Source: an uncultured Solirubrobacteraceae bacterium
Lineage (GTDB): Bacteria; Actinomycetota; Thermoleophilia; Solirubrobacterales; Solirubrobacteraceae
NCBI GenBank assembly: GCA_955652345.1
Contig: CATPBV010000306.1
Coordinates: 1 to 23,170 of the forward strand
Length of the DNA: 23,170 nucleotides
Reading direction: 5' to 3'
Part shown: positions 7,546 through 14,416 of the stretch, one piece after another
Layout of the letters: every line of letters starts with the position of its first letter
Numbering within the stretch: the first letter of the stretch is position 1
Translations under genes and position numbers: made by a program
The notes under the pieces: generated by a model
What the model was told of the DNA's origin: nothing
Seen by the model: the letters and a program-made list of their open reading frames with translations, nothing else
Databases searched by the model: none

Positions 7546-8517
7546 GTGATCGAGCTGACCGGCGCCGGCGGCGAGCCGGTGGACTTCGCCCGGACGCTCC
7601 TGTCCCACGGAGTCGCCGACCTTCCGCCGAATGTCATCGCCGCGGACGGCTCGAGCCTGGACACCGTCCTCGTGGCCGACGGACGTGCGTGGCCGGTCCG
7701 GGTCACCTCCGACGGCGGTGCGAAGGCGCGAGTCGCAGTACCGCCGGGGGCCGGCGCCCCTCCAAGCGAGACCCGGGCTCAGCTGATCTCCCTCGTCCGC
7801 CACATGCTGCGCCTCGACGAGGACCTGAGCGGGTTCTATGCGACGGCGGCGGCGGATCCGGTCCTCGCCTGGATCGAGTCGGGCGCCGGGAGGATGCTGC
7901 GGAGTCCGACGGTGTTCGAGGACATCATCAAGACGATCTGCACGACGAACTGTGCCTGGTCGGCGACGCAGCGGATGGTCGGAGCGCTCGTCGGAGAGCT
8001 GGGCACGTCCGTGGCAGACACACCGGATCTGCGGGCGTTCCCAAGCGCTGAGCAGCTGGCGGCCGCAGATGAGAGCTTCTACCGCGAGGTCGCCCGCGCG
8101 GGATATCGAGGCGCATATCTGCGAACGCTCGCGACCGACGTCGCCGAGGGCCGGGTGGACGTCGAGGCATTCGACGATCCGGAGCTGCCCGACGACGAGG
8201 TTGCGGAGCGACTGCTCGCGATTGCGGGGGTGGGGCCGTACGCGGTGGCGCACATGATGATGCTGCTGGGGCGCTACCGGCGGCTGATCCTCGATTCGTG
8301 GACCCGCCCGAAGTACCGCAGCGTCAGCGGCCGGTCACGAATCACCGACAAGGGGATCGAGCGCGCGTTCCGCCGCTATCGCGAGTTCGCCGGATTGGCG
8401 TTCTGGCTGACACTGACCGAGGATTGGCTCCCGTCGAGGGTTGAAGCCGTGGCGGGAGCCTCGGCCACCGGCGAGCCAGAGGGATCGGCAGGAAGCCCCG
8501 CGGCTCGCCAGGCCTGA
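7546..8517 (+). CDS. HhH-GPD superfamily DNA glycosylase (AlkA/OGG1-like)
   Basis: 323-aa base-excision repair glycosylase. The helix-hairpin-helix is at about 222-245 (LLAIAGVGPYAVAHMMML), followed by the catalytic Asp in RLILDSWTR (D250). The position that is Lys in bifunctional OGG1/EndoIII enzymes is Tyr or Ala here, which suggests a monofunctional glycosylase. The conserved segment ICTTNCAWSATQRMVGALV lies at about 131-149. The N-terminal ~75 residues form a small beta-rich domain. The GTG at 7546 was chosen because it begins a plausible N-terminus just after the upstream gene; no strong ribosome site is seen. The last 47 residues are encoded opposite the rhodanese C-terminus. They include the conserved-looking FAGLAFWLTLTEDWL and then a low-complexity tail. 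Confidence 0.85.
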   Translation: MIELTGAGGEPVDFARTLLSHGVADLPPNVIAADGSSLDTVLVADGRAWPVRVTSDGGAKARVAVPPGAGAPPSETRAQLISLVRHMLRLDEDLSGFYATAAADPVLAWIESGAGRMLRSPTVFEDIIKTICTTNCAWSATQRMVGALVGELGTSVADTPDLRAFPSAEQLAAADESFYREVARAGYRGAYLRTLATDVAEGRVDVEAFDDPELPDDEVAERLLAIAGVGPYAVAHMMMLLGRYRRLILDSWTRPKYRSVSGRSRITDKGIERAFRRYREFAGLAFWLTLTEDWLPSRVEAVAGASATGEPEGSAGSPAARQA

Positions 8518-8861
8518 AAGCCGCCCGCCATGTCCGTGGCCCGCGCGAAGCCGAGCTGCTGAAGCGTCGCGGCCGCAAGGCTCGACTGATAGCCCTCGTT
8601 GCACATCAGGATGACGTGGTCCTCGAGGCCGGGCGCCCGTGGGTGACGGTGGTCGCTTGCAGGGTCGAGGCGCCATTCGAGGACGTTGCGCGCGATGATC
8701 AGGGCCCCGGGAACGCTTCCATCCTCGGCGATCTGCGAGTCGGACCGGATGTCGATCACGGCCGCTCCTCGCTTCATCGCCGCGAGGGCTTCGGCCGGTG
8801 AGGCTCGCTCCAGGCGCCGCCGCGCGTTCTCGAGGAGATCGTCGATCGTCGTTCGCGCCAC
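8376..8861 (-). CDS. rhodanese-like domain protein
   Basis: 161 aa. A single rhodanese domain (about residues 20-124) carries the active-site loop CNEGYQSS with catalytic-type Cys C87, the VIDIRSDSQIAEDGSVPGA entry motif and the closing GGFQAWRAAGLP. Such domains carry sulfur as a persulfide or act in sulfur and redox chemistry. The start is GTG at 8861, chosen from the family N-terminus and a TAGCAT box 7 bases upstream; a longer upstream ORF overlaps the neighbouring TfoX gene and is rejected. Residues 115-161 are encoded opposite the 3' end of the DNA glycosylase (142-base convergent overlap); beyond residue 124 the tail is Ser/Ala/Pro-rich and probably just read-through of the antisense of the other gene. 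Confidence 0.88.
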   Translation of the reverse strand: MARTTIDDLLENARRRLERASPAEALAAMKRGAAVIDIRSDSQIAEDGSVPGALIIARNVLEWRLDPASDHRHPRAPGLEDHVILMCNEGYQSSLAAATLQQLGFARATDMAGGFQAWRAAGLPADPSGSPVAEAPATASTLDGSQSSVSVSQNANPANSR

Positions 8862-8868
8862 GCGACCG

Positions 8869-8874
8869 ATGCTA
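8869..8874 (-). promoter_or_regulatory. leaderless-type -10 box (TAGCAT) for the rhodanese gene
   Basis: TAGCAT on the minus strand ends 7 bases upstream of the GTG at 8861 and supports that start. Confidence 0.5.
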
Positions 8875-8903
8875 CCCGTCCGCCTGTGGCGCATCTGCAC
8901 CGC

Positions 8904-8909
8904 GATAAT
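8904..8909 (+). promoter_or_regulatory. leaderless-type -10 box (GATAAT) for the TfoX-N gene
   Basis: GATAAT ends 6 bases before the GTG at 8916. It favours this GTG over the in-frame GTG at 8886. Confidence 0.5.
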
Positions 8910-8915
8910 GCGCTC

Positions 8916-9251
8916 GTGGCCTACGACGAGGACATCGCAAACCTGATCCGGGAGCTGCTCGCGGAGGAGCAGGACGTCGTCGAGAAGAAGATGTTCGGCG
9001 GACTCGCGTTCCTGATCGGCGGCAACATGTCGGTGGCGGCGAGCGGCCAGGGCGGGCTGATGCTCCGCTGCGATCCCGCCAAGACCGACGCACTCCTGGC
9101 CAAGCCGCACACGGCGCCGTTCGAGATGCGGGGACGGGTGATGGACGGATGGCTGCGGGTGGACGCCGATGGGGTTCGAACCAAAGCCGAGCTGAGGCCG
9201 TGGGTGAAGCGTGGCGTCGAATACGCGCGCTCACTGCCCGCCAAGCGCTGA
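8916..9251 (+). CDS. TfoX N-terminal domain protein
   Basis: 111-aa protein matching the TfoX/Sxy N-terminal domain along its whole length: IANLIRELLAEE, then KKMFGGLAFLIGGNMSVAA, then a C-terminal RPWVKRGVEYARSL helix. In gamma-proteobacteria full-length TfoX activates competence genes, but stand-alone N-domain proteins like this one are common in actinobacteria and their role is unknown. The start at 8916 fits the family N-terminus (AYDEDIANLI) and the GATAAT box just upstream; an in-frame GTG at 8886 would add ten residues. It is divergent from the rhodanese gene across a 54-base gap, and the F420 reductase gene follows 24 bases downstream. Confidence 0.88.
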   Translation: MAYDEDIANLIRELLAEEQDVVEKKMFGGLAFLIGGNMSVAASGQGGLMLRCDPAKTDALLAKPHTAPFEMRGRVMDGWLRVDADGVRTKAELRPWVKRGVEYARSLPAKR

Positions 9252-9263
9252 CGCCCGCGGGGA

Positions 9264-9269
9264 TAAGCT
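9264..9269 (+). promoter_or_regulatory. leaderless-type -10 box (TAAGCT) for the Ddn-like gene
   Basis: TAAGCT ends 6 bases before the ATG at 9276, within GATAAGCTTGAGAC. It suggests the gene has its own leaderless promoter although it is only 24 bases after the TfoX gene. Confidence 0.45.
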
Positions 9270-9275
9270 TGAGAC

Positions 9276-9692
9276 ATGGCGGGCGACGACGATCTGTTCG
9301 GCCAGGAGCACGTCCGCGTCTACATGGAGACCGACGGCGAGCGGGGCTACAACTGGCGCGGGCAGACAATCCTGCTGCTGAGCACCAAGGGGCGGGTGTC
9401 CGGCGAGGAGCGCACGACGCCTCTGATCCACCGCACCGACGACGGCACGTGGGTGGTAGTCGCCTCCAGGGGAGGCGCCCCCGATCATCCGGACTGGTAC
9501 AAGAACCTGCGGGCAGATCCGGAGGCGACGATCCAGGTCAAGGGCGAGCGGATCCCGGTGCGGGCGACGGTCGCGAGCGGCGAGGACCGCGCCCGGCTTT
9601 GGCAGCTGATGACCGAGCGTTGGCCGGCCTACGACCAGTATCAGCAGAAGACCTCGCGGGAGATTCCCGTGGTGGTCCTCGAGCGCCGGTAG
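9276..9692 (+). CDS. nitroreductase/deazaflavin (F420)-dependent oxidoreductase, Ddn family
   Basis: 138 aa matching the small split-barrel Ddn family, whose characterised mycobacterial members use reduced coenzyme F420 to reduce quinones or nitro compounds. Visible family landmarks: LLLSTKGRVSGEERTTPL (about 34-51), WVVVASRGGAPDHPDWYKNL (about 60-79) with the HPDWYKNL motif that contacts the deazaflavin, then PEATIQV and a C-terminal WPAYDQYQQKTSREIPVVVL. Length is normal. It implies the host makes F420, which is common in actinobacteria. It converges on the amidohydrolase with a 26-base gap. Confidence 0.92.
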   Translation: MAGDDDLFGQEHVRVYMETDGERGYNWRGQTILLLSTKGRVSGEERTTPLIHRTDDGTWVVVASRGGAPDHPDWYKNLRADPEATIQVKGERIPVRATVASGEDRARLWQLMTERWPAYDQYQQKTSREIPVVVLERR

Positions 9693-9718
9693 TCGTTTCC
9701 GGCCCGCCTCGAGCGCCG

Positions 9719-11017
9719 TCAGATCTGCTGAGCGCTCGCCGCGGCGCCGGCGACGGCCTCACCGAGCTGCAGGACCAGCCAGATCCGGCTCTCGTCGAGC
9801 AGTAGCTCGGGTTGCTCTAGGACATCGCCGTCCACGACGACCAGGTCGGCGAGCTTGCCCGCGTGCACTGTGCCGATCTGATCCTCTAGCCCGATCGCCT
9901 CGGCTGCGATCGAGGTTGCCGATTGAAGCGCCTCCGGAGGGCTCAGCCCGTGGTGGACCATCCGCGCCAACTCGAGCGCGGTGTCCTCACCCGAGATCCC
10001 CTCGCGGTCTGAACCGAGCGCGATCTTGACCCCGGCGTCGCGCGCTGCCCGCATGCTGCGGGTGCCCTGCTCCAAGTTGTAGCGGGCAAGCTCGACGATG
10101 CTGGGCAGCATCTGGGCGTCTACGGTCGCGTGCGAGGGGTCGACCACGTCACCCAGACCGGCCATCCAGTAGTACCCGCTCAGCGTCGGCACGAGCACCT
10201 GGCCCTGGGCCGCCATCCGCTCCAGCAGATCGGGGCGCTGGCAGAGGTACATCCCGTGCTCGATCGTGTCCATCTCGTGCTCGATCGCCGCCGCGGCGCC
10301 GTCCAGGCCCTCCACGTGGGCGGCGACCTTGCAGCCCATCCGATGGGCCTCCTCGACGAGCGCGATGAGCTCGGCGTCGGTCAGCTGCGTCGGCTCGGGA
10401 TCCTCGAGCTCGTTTGAGCGCGCGCCGGTGGTCATCACCTTGATGAAGTCCGCCCCCGCGCGTAGCTGCTCTCGCACCGCCTTGCGCACCTCGTCCGGAC
10501 CGTCGGCCTCCCGGTACATCGCGCCGTAGAACCGACCACCCGGAGCGGTGGCGGAGATGATCAGCCCGCAGGTCAAAATCCGGGGCCCGCGAAACGCGCC
10601 GTAGCGCATTGCCTGGCGTGCTTCCTGCGGCTGGTGATCCTGTGAGCCGACATTGCGTACCGTGGTCACCCCCATGCGCAGCGTGTCGCGCAGGGCAGCC
10701 TGCAGGAAGTGGGCGCTGGTCCCGGCGAGCAACGGCTCGGCACCGTCGCCCGGGCGCGGCTCATGTCCCTGCACGTGAACGTGGATGTTGATCAAGCCCG
10801 GGATCAGCATCCGCCCGCCGAGATCGAGCGCGCGCGCTTGCGCCGGGACCGGTTCACCGGCGTCACCGACACGCTCGATCACGCCATCAGTCACGAGCAC
10901 CGCCGCGCCTTCCCGCACGGGGGCGGCCGTGCCGTCGAACAACCGCGCGCCGGTCAGCCACAGGCGCCCCGGCGCCGGTGGCGGCGCCGCCAGCAACGAT
11001 GGATGACGATGCGGCAT
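9719..11017 (-). CDS. metal-dependent amidohydrolase (imidazolonepropionase/prolidase-like)
   Basis: 432-aa amidohydrolase with the complete metal-site set: H79 and H81 in LINIHVHV, K193 in DFIKVMTTGA (a likely carboxylated Lys), H224 in VAAHVEG, H244 in TIEHGMY and D327 in ALGSDREG. An N-terminal beta-sandwich strand region (LTGARLFDGT...VLVTDGVIERVG) and a C-terminal GKLADLVVVDGD complete the fold. This pattern is typical of the large group annotated as Xaa-Pro dipeptidases or related cyclic amide hydrolases; the substrate is not predictable. The ATG at 11017 was chosen from the family N-terminus and the TACGCT box 8 bases upstream; the ORF stays open further upstream but overlaps the divergent GFA gene. 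No signal peptide. Confidence 0.9.
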   Translation of the reverse strand: MPHRHPSLLAAPPPAPGRLWLTGARLFDGTAAPVREGAAVLVTDGVIERVGDAGEPVPAQARALDLGGRMLIPGLINIHVHVQGHEPRPGDGAEPLLAGTSAHFLQAALRDTLRMGVTTVRNVGSQDHQPQEARQAMRYGAFRGPRILTCGLIISATAPGGRFYGAMYREADGPDEVRKAVREQLRAGADFIKVMTTGARSNELEDPEPTQLTDAELIALVEEAHRMGCKVAAHVEGLDGAAAAIEHEMDTIEHGMYLCQRPDLLERMAAQGQVLVPTLSGYYWMAGLGDVVDPSHATVDAQMLPSIVELARYNLEQGTRSMRAARDAGVKIALGSDREGISGEDTALELARMVHHGLSPPEALQSATSIAAEAIGLEDQIGTVHAGKLADLVVVDGDVLEQPELLLDESRIWLVLQLGEAVAGAAASAQQI

Positions 11018-11025
11018 CCCCGGCG

Positions 11026-11031
11026 AGCGTA
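11026..11031 (-). promoter_or_regulatory. leaderless-type -10 box (TACGCT) for the amidohydrolase
   Basis: TACGCT on the minus strand ends 8 bases upstream of the ATG at 11017. Confidence 0.4.
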
Positions 11032-11076
11032 CGTGACGGCACCGCACTGCCCGTACAAGCCGGTGGAGCGGGGTGC

Positions 11077-11082
11077 GACACT
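11077..11082 (+). promoter_or_regulatory. possible leaderless -10 box (GACACT) for the GFA-type gene
   Basis: GACACT ends 7 bases before the GTG at 11090. It keeps A at position 2 and the final T. Confidence 0.35.
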
Positions 11083-11089
11083 TCCATAC

Positions 11090-11509
11090 GTGAGTGACCC
11101 ATCGATGGAGGGCGGCTGTCTGTGCGGCGGCGTCCGCTTCGAGCTCACCGAGCCCGCGACAGCCGCCGGGTACTGCCACTGCACACGCTGTCAGCGACGC
11201 ACCGGAACGGCCGCCTCGGCACAGGCTCGCGTCGACGGCCGCACCTTCCGCCTGCTTCGGGGCGAGGAGCTGATCAAGGCCTGGCGTCACCCGGACGGGG
11301 GCTTCGAGAAGTGCTTCTGCCGCGAGTGCGGGGCGCACCTGTTCAGCCGGAACCGCGATGAGCCCAACCAGATGAGCATCCGGATGGGTGCGTTCGACGG
11401 TGACCCGGGCGTGCGGCCGAGCTGGCGCACGTTCGTCGCCTACGCCGCGCCGTGGGAGCCGATACCGGACGACGGACTCGAGCGATTCGCCGAGGGCAGG
11501 CCGCGCTAG
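11090..11509 (+). CDS. GFA (Mss4-like) zinc-binding domain protein
   Basis: 139-aa member of the GFA/CENP-V family. The zinc ligands are all present: C10 and C12 (GGCLCGGVRFE), C29, C31 and C34 (CHCTRCQRRTG), C75, C77 and C80 (CFCRECGAHLF). The founding member was described as a glutathione-dependent formaldehyde-activating enzyme, but most bacterial relatives have no proven activity and actinobacteria usually lack glutathione, so that name should not be carried over. The GTG at 11090 was chosen; an ATG five codons later (11105) is also possible. The stop codon TAG lies in a CTAG palindrome shared with the stop of the convergent acetyltransferase gene (4-base overlap). Confidence 0.88.
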   Translation: MSDPSMEGGCLCGGVRFELTEPATAAGYCHCTRCQRRTGTAASAQARVDGRTFRLLRGEELIKAWRHPDGGFEKCFCRECGAHLFSRNRDEPNQMSIRMGAFDGDPGVRPSWRTFVAYAAPWEPIPDDGLERFAEGRPR

Positions 11510-12003
11510 GACAAGCTGCTCGGTGGCTCGGTGGGCCTCTCCGGCTCCGGGAAGTAGTGAACGGCGTTGAACCCCCAGGCATCGCGCAGCCAGCTGGGGA
11601 CGAAGCCGTCGAGGAAGCGCTCGAGCTCAGAGCCGATCATGCCGTCGACGACCCACCACGACACCATTGCATCGCTGCCCGGCGGGCTCCTCGAGTCCGG
11701 TGGGTCGATGTAAACGCAGCCGAGCAGCTCGGTTTCGCCGCGATCGAGGATCGCGTAATTGAATGTCTCGTGGCGCGCGATCTCCGCCTCGTGCCTGGCG
11801 AGGTCCTGCCGATCCGCCTCGTAACTCATGGAGGCCGATGGCCATCCCCATGCGTCACGGTATTTGTCCCACAGCCGCTCACGGGATCCCATGACCGCGG
11901 GATAGTCGATGTCGACATCGCTTTCGCGGATCGGGCGCATGTGGTAGCCGCTCGATAGACCCACGAGCTCAGGATGGGTGAAGTCCTCGGGGAGGCAGTT
12001 CAT
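11506..12003 (-). CDS. putative GNAT-like acetyltransferase
   Basis: 165 aa. The segments YHMRPIRESDVDIDY, then FNYAILDRGETELLGCVYIDPP, then MVSWWVVDGM follow the order of GNAT-fold strands (substrate side, beta 2-4, acetyl-CoA side). However, the usual acetyl-CoA loop R/Q-x-x-G-x-G/A is not obvious, so the assignment is tentative and the acceptor unknown. The ATG at 12003 was chosen; the ORF is open 19 codons further upstream but that segment overlaps the divergent promoter region. The start codon lies inside a perfect 7+7 inverted repeat (12001-12017). It converges on the GFA gene with a 4-base overlap at stop codons. Confidence 0.7.
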   Translation of the reverse strand: MNCLPEDFTHPELVGLSSGYHMRPIRESDVDIDYPAVMGSRERLWDKYRDAWGWPSASMSYEADRQDLARHEAEIARHETFNYAILDRGETELLGCVYIDPPDSRSPPGSDAMVSWWVVDGMIGSELERFLDGFVPSWLRDAWGFNAVHYFPEPERPTEPPSSLS

Positions 12004-12064
12004 CTGCGGCGCAGATGGTAGTGCCGGACATTTGTCCTTCGTGCCCGCGGGTGGTGCCACCCGC
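12001..12064. repeat. three inverted repeats in the 77-base divergent intergenic region
   Basis: Between the divergent starts at 12003 and 12081 there are CATCTGC-N3-GCAGATG (12001-12017), GGACA-N2-TGTCC (12026-12037) and GCGGGTG-N4-CACCCGC (12047-12064). All arms are perfect. They could be operators for one or both genes or RNA hairpins in a leader. Confidence 0.5.
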
Positions 12065-12067
12065 CTT

Positions 12068-12073
12068 TAGCCT
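12068..12073 (+). promoter_or_regulatory. leaderless-type -10 box (TAGCCT) for the secreted 415-aa gene
   Basis: TAGCCT ends 7 bases before the ATG at 12081 and supports that start over the longer in-frame ORF that opens at 12015. Confidence 0.5.
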
Positions 12074-12080
12074 CAACGGC

Positions 12081-13328
12081 ATGAAGAAGCAGATCGTCGT
12101 GGTGGGAGCACTCGCAGCGGGGGCGGTGGCGATTGCCTCTGGCTCAGCGGTTTCGGCGCCAACCGCGTCGCCTATGGCACTGCCGCTGCTGCACCGTGCC
12201 TCGCTCGTCTATGAAGGCGCGTTCCGCCTGCCGCTGCCCGAGAGCAGTCACGGCACGTTCGACTACGGGGGCACGGCCCTCGCCTACAACCCAGCCCGCA
12301 ACTCGCTGTTCGTCGTGGGCCACGACTGGTACCAGCTGAGCGCTGAGATCAGCATCCCGCGCCCCGTGCGGGCGATGCGCCTGGTCCGCCTGCCGCGGGC
12401 GCGCTACCTGCAGCCGTTCGCCGACGCCACCGCCGGCAAGCTCGACACCACGGGCGCCAATAACAACAAGGTCGGCGGTCAGCTCGTCTACCAGAATCGT
12501 CTGTACGGCTCCGTGTACATCTATTACGACGCGACCAACAGCCAAACGCGCTCGCACTGGTCGCGCACCTCGACGAGCCTTCGGTCTGGTCGAGCCCGGG
12601 GCCTCTCCCGAGTCGGTAACACGGGCGCCGGCTTCGTCTCGGGCTTCATGGCGCTCGTGCCGCCAGAGTGGCAGGCGCTTCTCGGCGGCCCGGCGCTTAC
12701 CGGAAACTGCTGCATCCCGATCATCAGCCGAACCTCGTTCGGGCCGGCAGCGTTTGCGTTCGATCCGACCCGGCTCTCCCTCGGTCGCGCCGCGCCGGAC
12801 CATCCGCTCGTCTACTACCCCCAGCAGCACCCCACGCTTGGTCCGTGGAACGCGACCTGGAACCCGCGCAAGCGAGTGTTGTTCGGCGGCGGGACCACGA
12901 TCCGCGGCGTGGCCTTCCCCGGCGGCACCCGGAGCGTGCTGTTCTTCGGCACCCAGGGGATTGGGAGCTTCTGCTACGGCGAGGGGACAGCGGACCGCTC
13001 GCTTGCGTTCAAGCCGACGCCGGACGGCACGATCTGGTGCTACGACCCGGACAACTCGAGCAAGGGCACGCACGCATACCCGTACGTGCCCGAGGTGTGG
13101 GCATACGACGCGGCTGCGCTGGCCGCGGTCCGGGCTGGCCACAGGCGGCCTTGGCAAGTCTGGCCCTACGCCGTATGGCAGCTGTCGCTCCCGTTCGGCT
13201 CCCCACAGATCGGGGGCGCGGCATATGACCCCGTGCACGGGCTGATCTACCTCTCACAGCAGTACGCCGACGGCGCCGCGCCGCTGATCGAGGTGTTCAG
13301 GGTTCGTGTTCCGCCGATTGCACAGTGA
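12081..13328 (+). CDS. secreted protein of unknown function, possible beta-propeller
   Basis: 415 aa, not recognised as a named family. It begins with a clear Sec signal peptide (MKKQIVVVGALAAGAVAIA, cleavage probably after SAVSA near residue 30). The mature protein has recurring segments of the form LxYNPxRNSLFVVGHDW, AFAFDPTRL, WNPRKRVLFGGGT, GGAAYDPVHGLIYLSQ, which resemble successive blades of a beta-propeller. Cysteines are few (CC near GNCCIP, C in GSFCYGEG, C in IWCYDPD), compatible with disulfides outside the cell. The start at 12081 is supported by the signal peptide and by the TAGCCT box. Another secreted protein follows 97 bases later on the same strand, but the gap and its own ribosome site suggest a separate unit. 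Ligand or enzymatic role unknown. Confidence 0.85.
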   Translation: MKKQIVVVGALAAGAVAIASGSAVSAPTASPMALPLLHRASLVYEGAFRLPLPESSHGTFDYGGTALAYNPARNSLFVVGHDWYQLSAEISIPRPVRAMRLVRLPRARYLQPFADATAGKLDTTGANNNKVGGQLVYQNRLYGSVYIYYDATNSQTRSHWSRTSTSLRSGRARGLSRVGNTGAGFVSGFMALVPPEWQALLGGPALTGNCCIPIISRTSFGPAAFAFDPTRLSLGRAAPDHPLVYYPQQHPTLGPWNATWNPRKRVLFGGGTTIRGVAFPGGTRSVLFFGTQGIGSFCYGEGTADRSLAFKPTPDGTIWCYDPDNSSKGTHAYPYVPEVWAYDAAALAAVRAGHRRPWQVWPYAVWQLSLPFGSPQIGGAAYDPVHGLIYLSQQYADGAAPLIEVFRVRVPPIAQ

Positions 13329-13413
13329 CGCTGATCAGCAGACTGGTGCAGCGGTGGCCTAAGCGTGATCGCTCCGGCGCTCGAGCGTAGTAGCGGCAAG
13401 CGGTTCCCCGAAC

Positions 13414-13419
13414 AAGGAG
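13414..13419 (+). promoter_or_regulatory. ribosome binding site AAGGAG selecting a TTG start
   Basis: AAGGAG lies 6 bases upstream of TTG at 13426 but 21 bases upstream of the first ATG (13441), so it argues for the TTG start. Confidence 0.6.
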
Positions 13420-13425
13420 CGACGG

Positions 13426-14331
13426 TTGCGCGGGCCTCACATGTCTCGCTGGATTGCGGCACTCGCTGTGCCGATGGTGATCGCCGCGGTGGCAATGCTC
13501 GGGACGTCTTCGGCTGCGCCCGCGTCGAGCCGGTCTGAAGCGGAGCTCCCCATCGCCCAGATCGTCGCTGTAGCCCGCGACACGCTCTGCGGGCTCCGGG
13601 GCCCGGGGGTCAAGACGGCTTCGGTGGTTGCGACCACCAAGGCGGCCGCGGAGAAATGGATTGGGCCCGGGGCGGTACCGGCGGGACCGAGCAACCCGAT
13701 GGCCTATCTGATCGTGCTGGATGGCGCGTACCCCTGCCAAGTCGCGAGCTTGGCGCCCGGCGCGCAGACACCGACAGGAACCTACGCGCACTTCGTCTGG
13801 GTCCCTGGCCAGGGGGTCAGCGACGTTGGGTTCCCGCAGAGGCTCCCACACGGGCTTGGCACGATCGGCCACGTCTTCAGGCTCAGGTTGATCGCACCGC
13901 GCCTGCCAGCGAAAGCGCTCGCACTGCAACCCGGACTCGGCATCGGTCCGGTCCGCCTTGGCGCCCGACTCACAGAGCTCGACCGGCGGATCGGGCCTGC
14001 ACTCGGGCCCGGGCAATGGGCCGGGCAATGGGCCTTCGGTCCCATCCAGGTGGACACCCAGGCCTCCCGCGATGGTCGGGTCGTCGAGCTCCTCGTCAAC
14101 TCACCGCAAGCGACCCTGGACGGGCGACCTCTGGGCGAGGGATATCACCGCCTGCGTCACGAATTCGGCGGATGGCGCTCGCTTGACTGCGGAAGTGGGT
14201 TGCGAGTCCTGAGTCTTGATGGAGCAGGCGGGATCTCCACGCACCTGGAGTTCGCGGGCGATACGTTCGGCCTCGCCTGGATCGGCACCGCACGCCCCGG
14301 TGAGTGCCTCGCGCCCTTTCCGGGCCTTTAG
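13426..14331 (+). CDS. secreted protein of unknown function
   Basis: 301 aa, no family recognised. The N-terminus (residues 6-33) is a signal peptide with a hydrophobic core IAALAVPMVIAAVAMLG and a likely cleavage near SSAAPA. The mature part has two halves: about 35-165 (TLCGLRGPGVKTASVV ... THFVWV-like strands) and about 165-301, beginning with LALQPGLGIGPVRLGARLTEL. The phrase GIGPVRLGARLTEL resembles the segment opening small beta-rich domains in other secreted actinobacterial proteins. Cysteines C54, C104 and others could form disulfides. TTG was chosen because AAGGAG sits 6 bases upstream; ATG at 13441 is the alternative and would still include most of the signal peptide. A perfect 12-base tandem duplication inside the gene gives GQWAGQWA. 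Confidence 0.8.
   Translation: MRGPHMSRWIAALAVPMVIAAVAMLGTSSAAPASSRSEAELPIAQIVAVARDTLCGLRGPGVKTASVVATTKAAAEKWIGPGAVPAGPSNPMAYLIVLDGAYPCQVASLAPGAQTPTGTYAHFVWVPGQGVSDVGFPQRLPHGLGTIGHVFRLRLIAPRLPAKALALQPGLGIGPVRLGARLTELDRRIGPALGPGQWAGQWAFGPIQVDTQASRDGRVVELLVNSPQATLDGRPLGEGYHRLRHEFGGWRSLDCGSGLRVLSLDGAGGISTHLEFAGDTFGLAWIGTARPGECLAPFPGL
14011..14034 (+). repeat. perfect 12-base tandem duplication within a coding region
   Basis: GGGCAATGGGCC occurs twice back to back (14011-14022 and 14023-14034). It keeps the reading frame and duplicates four residues (GQWA) in the secreted 301-aa protein. Confidence 0.85.
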
Positions 14332-14416
14332 CTATCGCATGCGGCCGTCGCAGCGTGGGTACGAGCTCCACGTGCCGAGTGCACCTGCCCTCAGTTGACA
14401 CAATGCGTCGCTGACC

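Noticed and set aside
7070..9692. Defence island made of a glycosylase, rhodanese, TfoX and small proteins
   Set aside because: These are ordinary single-domain housekeeping families with separate promoters and mixed strands; there is no nuclease, helicase, toxin or reverse transcriptase.
9677..9718. 12-base direct repeat CCTCGAGCGCCG at 9677-9688 and 9707-9718
   Set aside because: A single pair in very GC-rich sequence, with a common CTCGAG core and no structure around it; likely chance or a small duplication.
14395..14400. TTGACA, a perfect -35 hexamer before the isochorismatase-like gene
   Set aside because: The ATG is only 16 bases downstream, so a matching -10 would fall on the start codon; no suitable -10 box is present.
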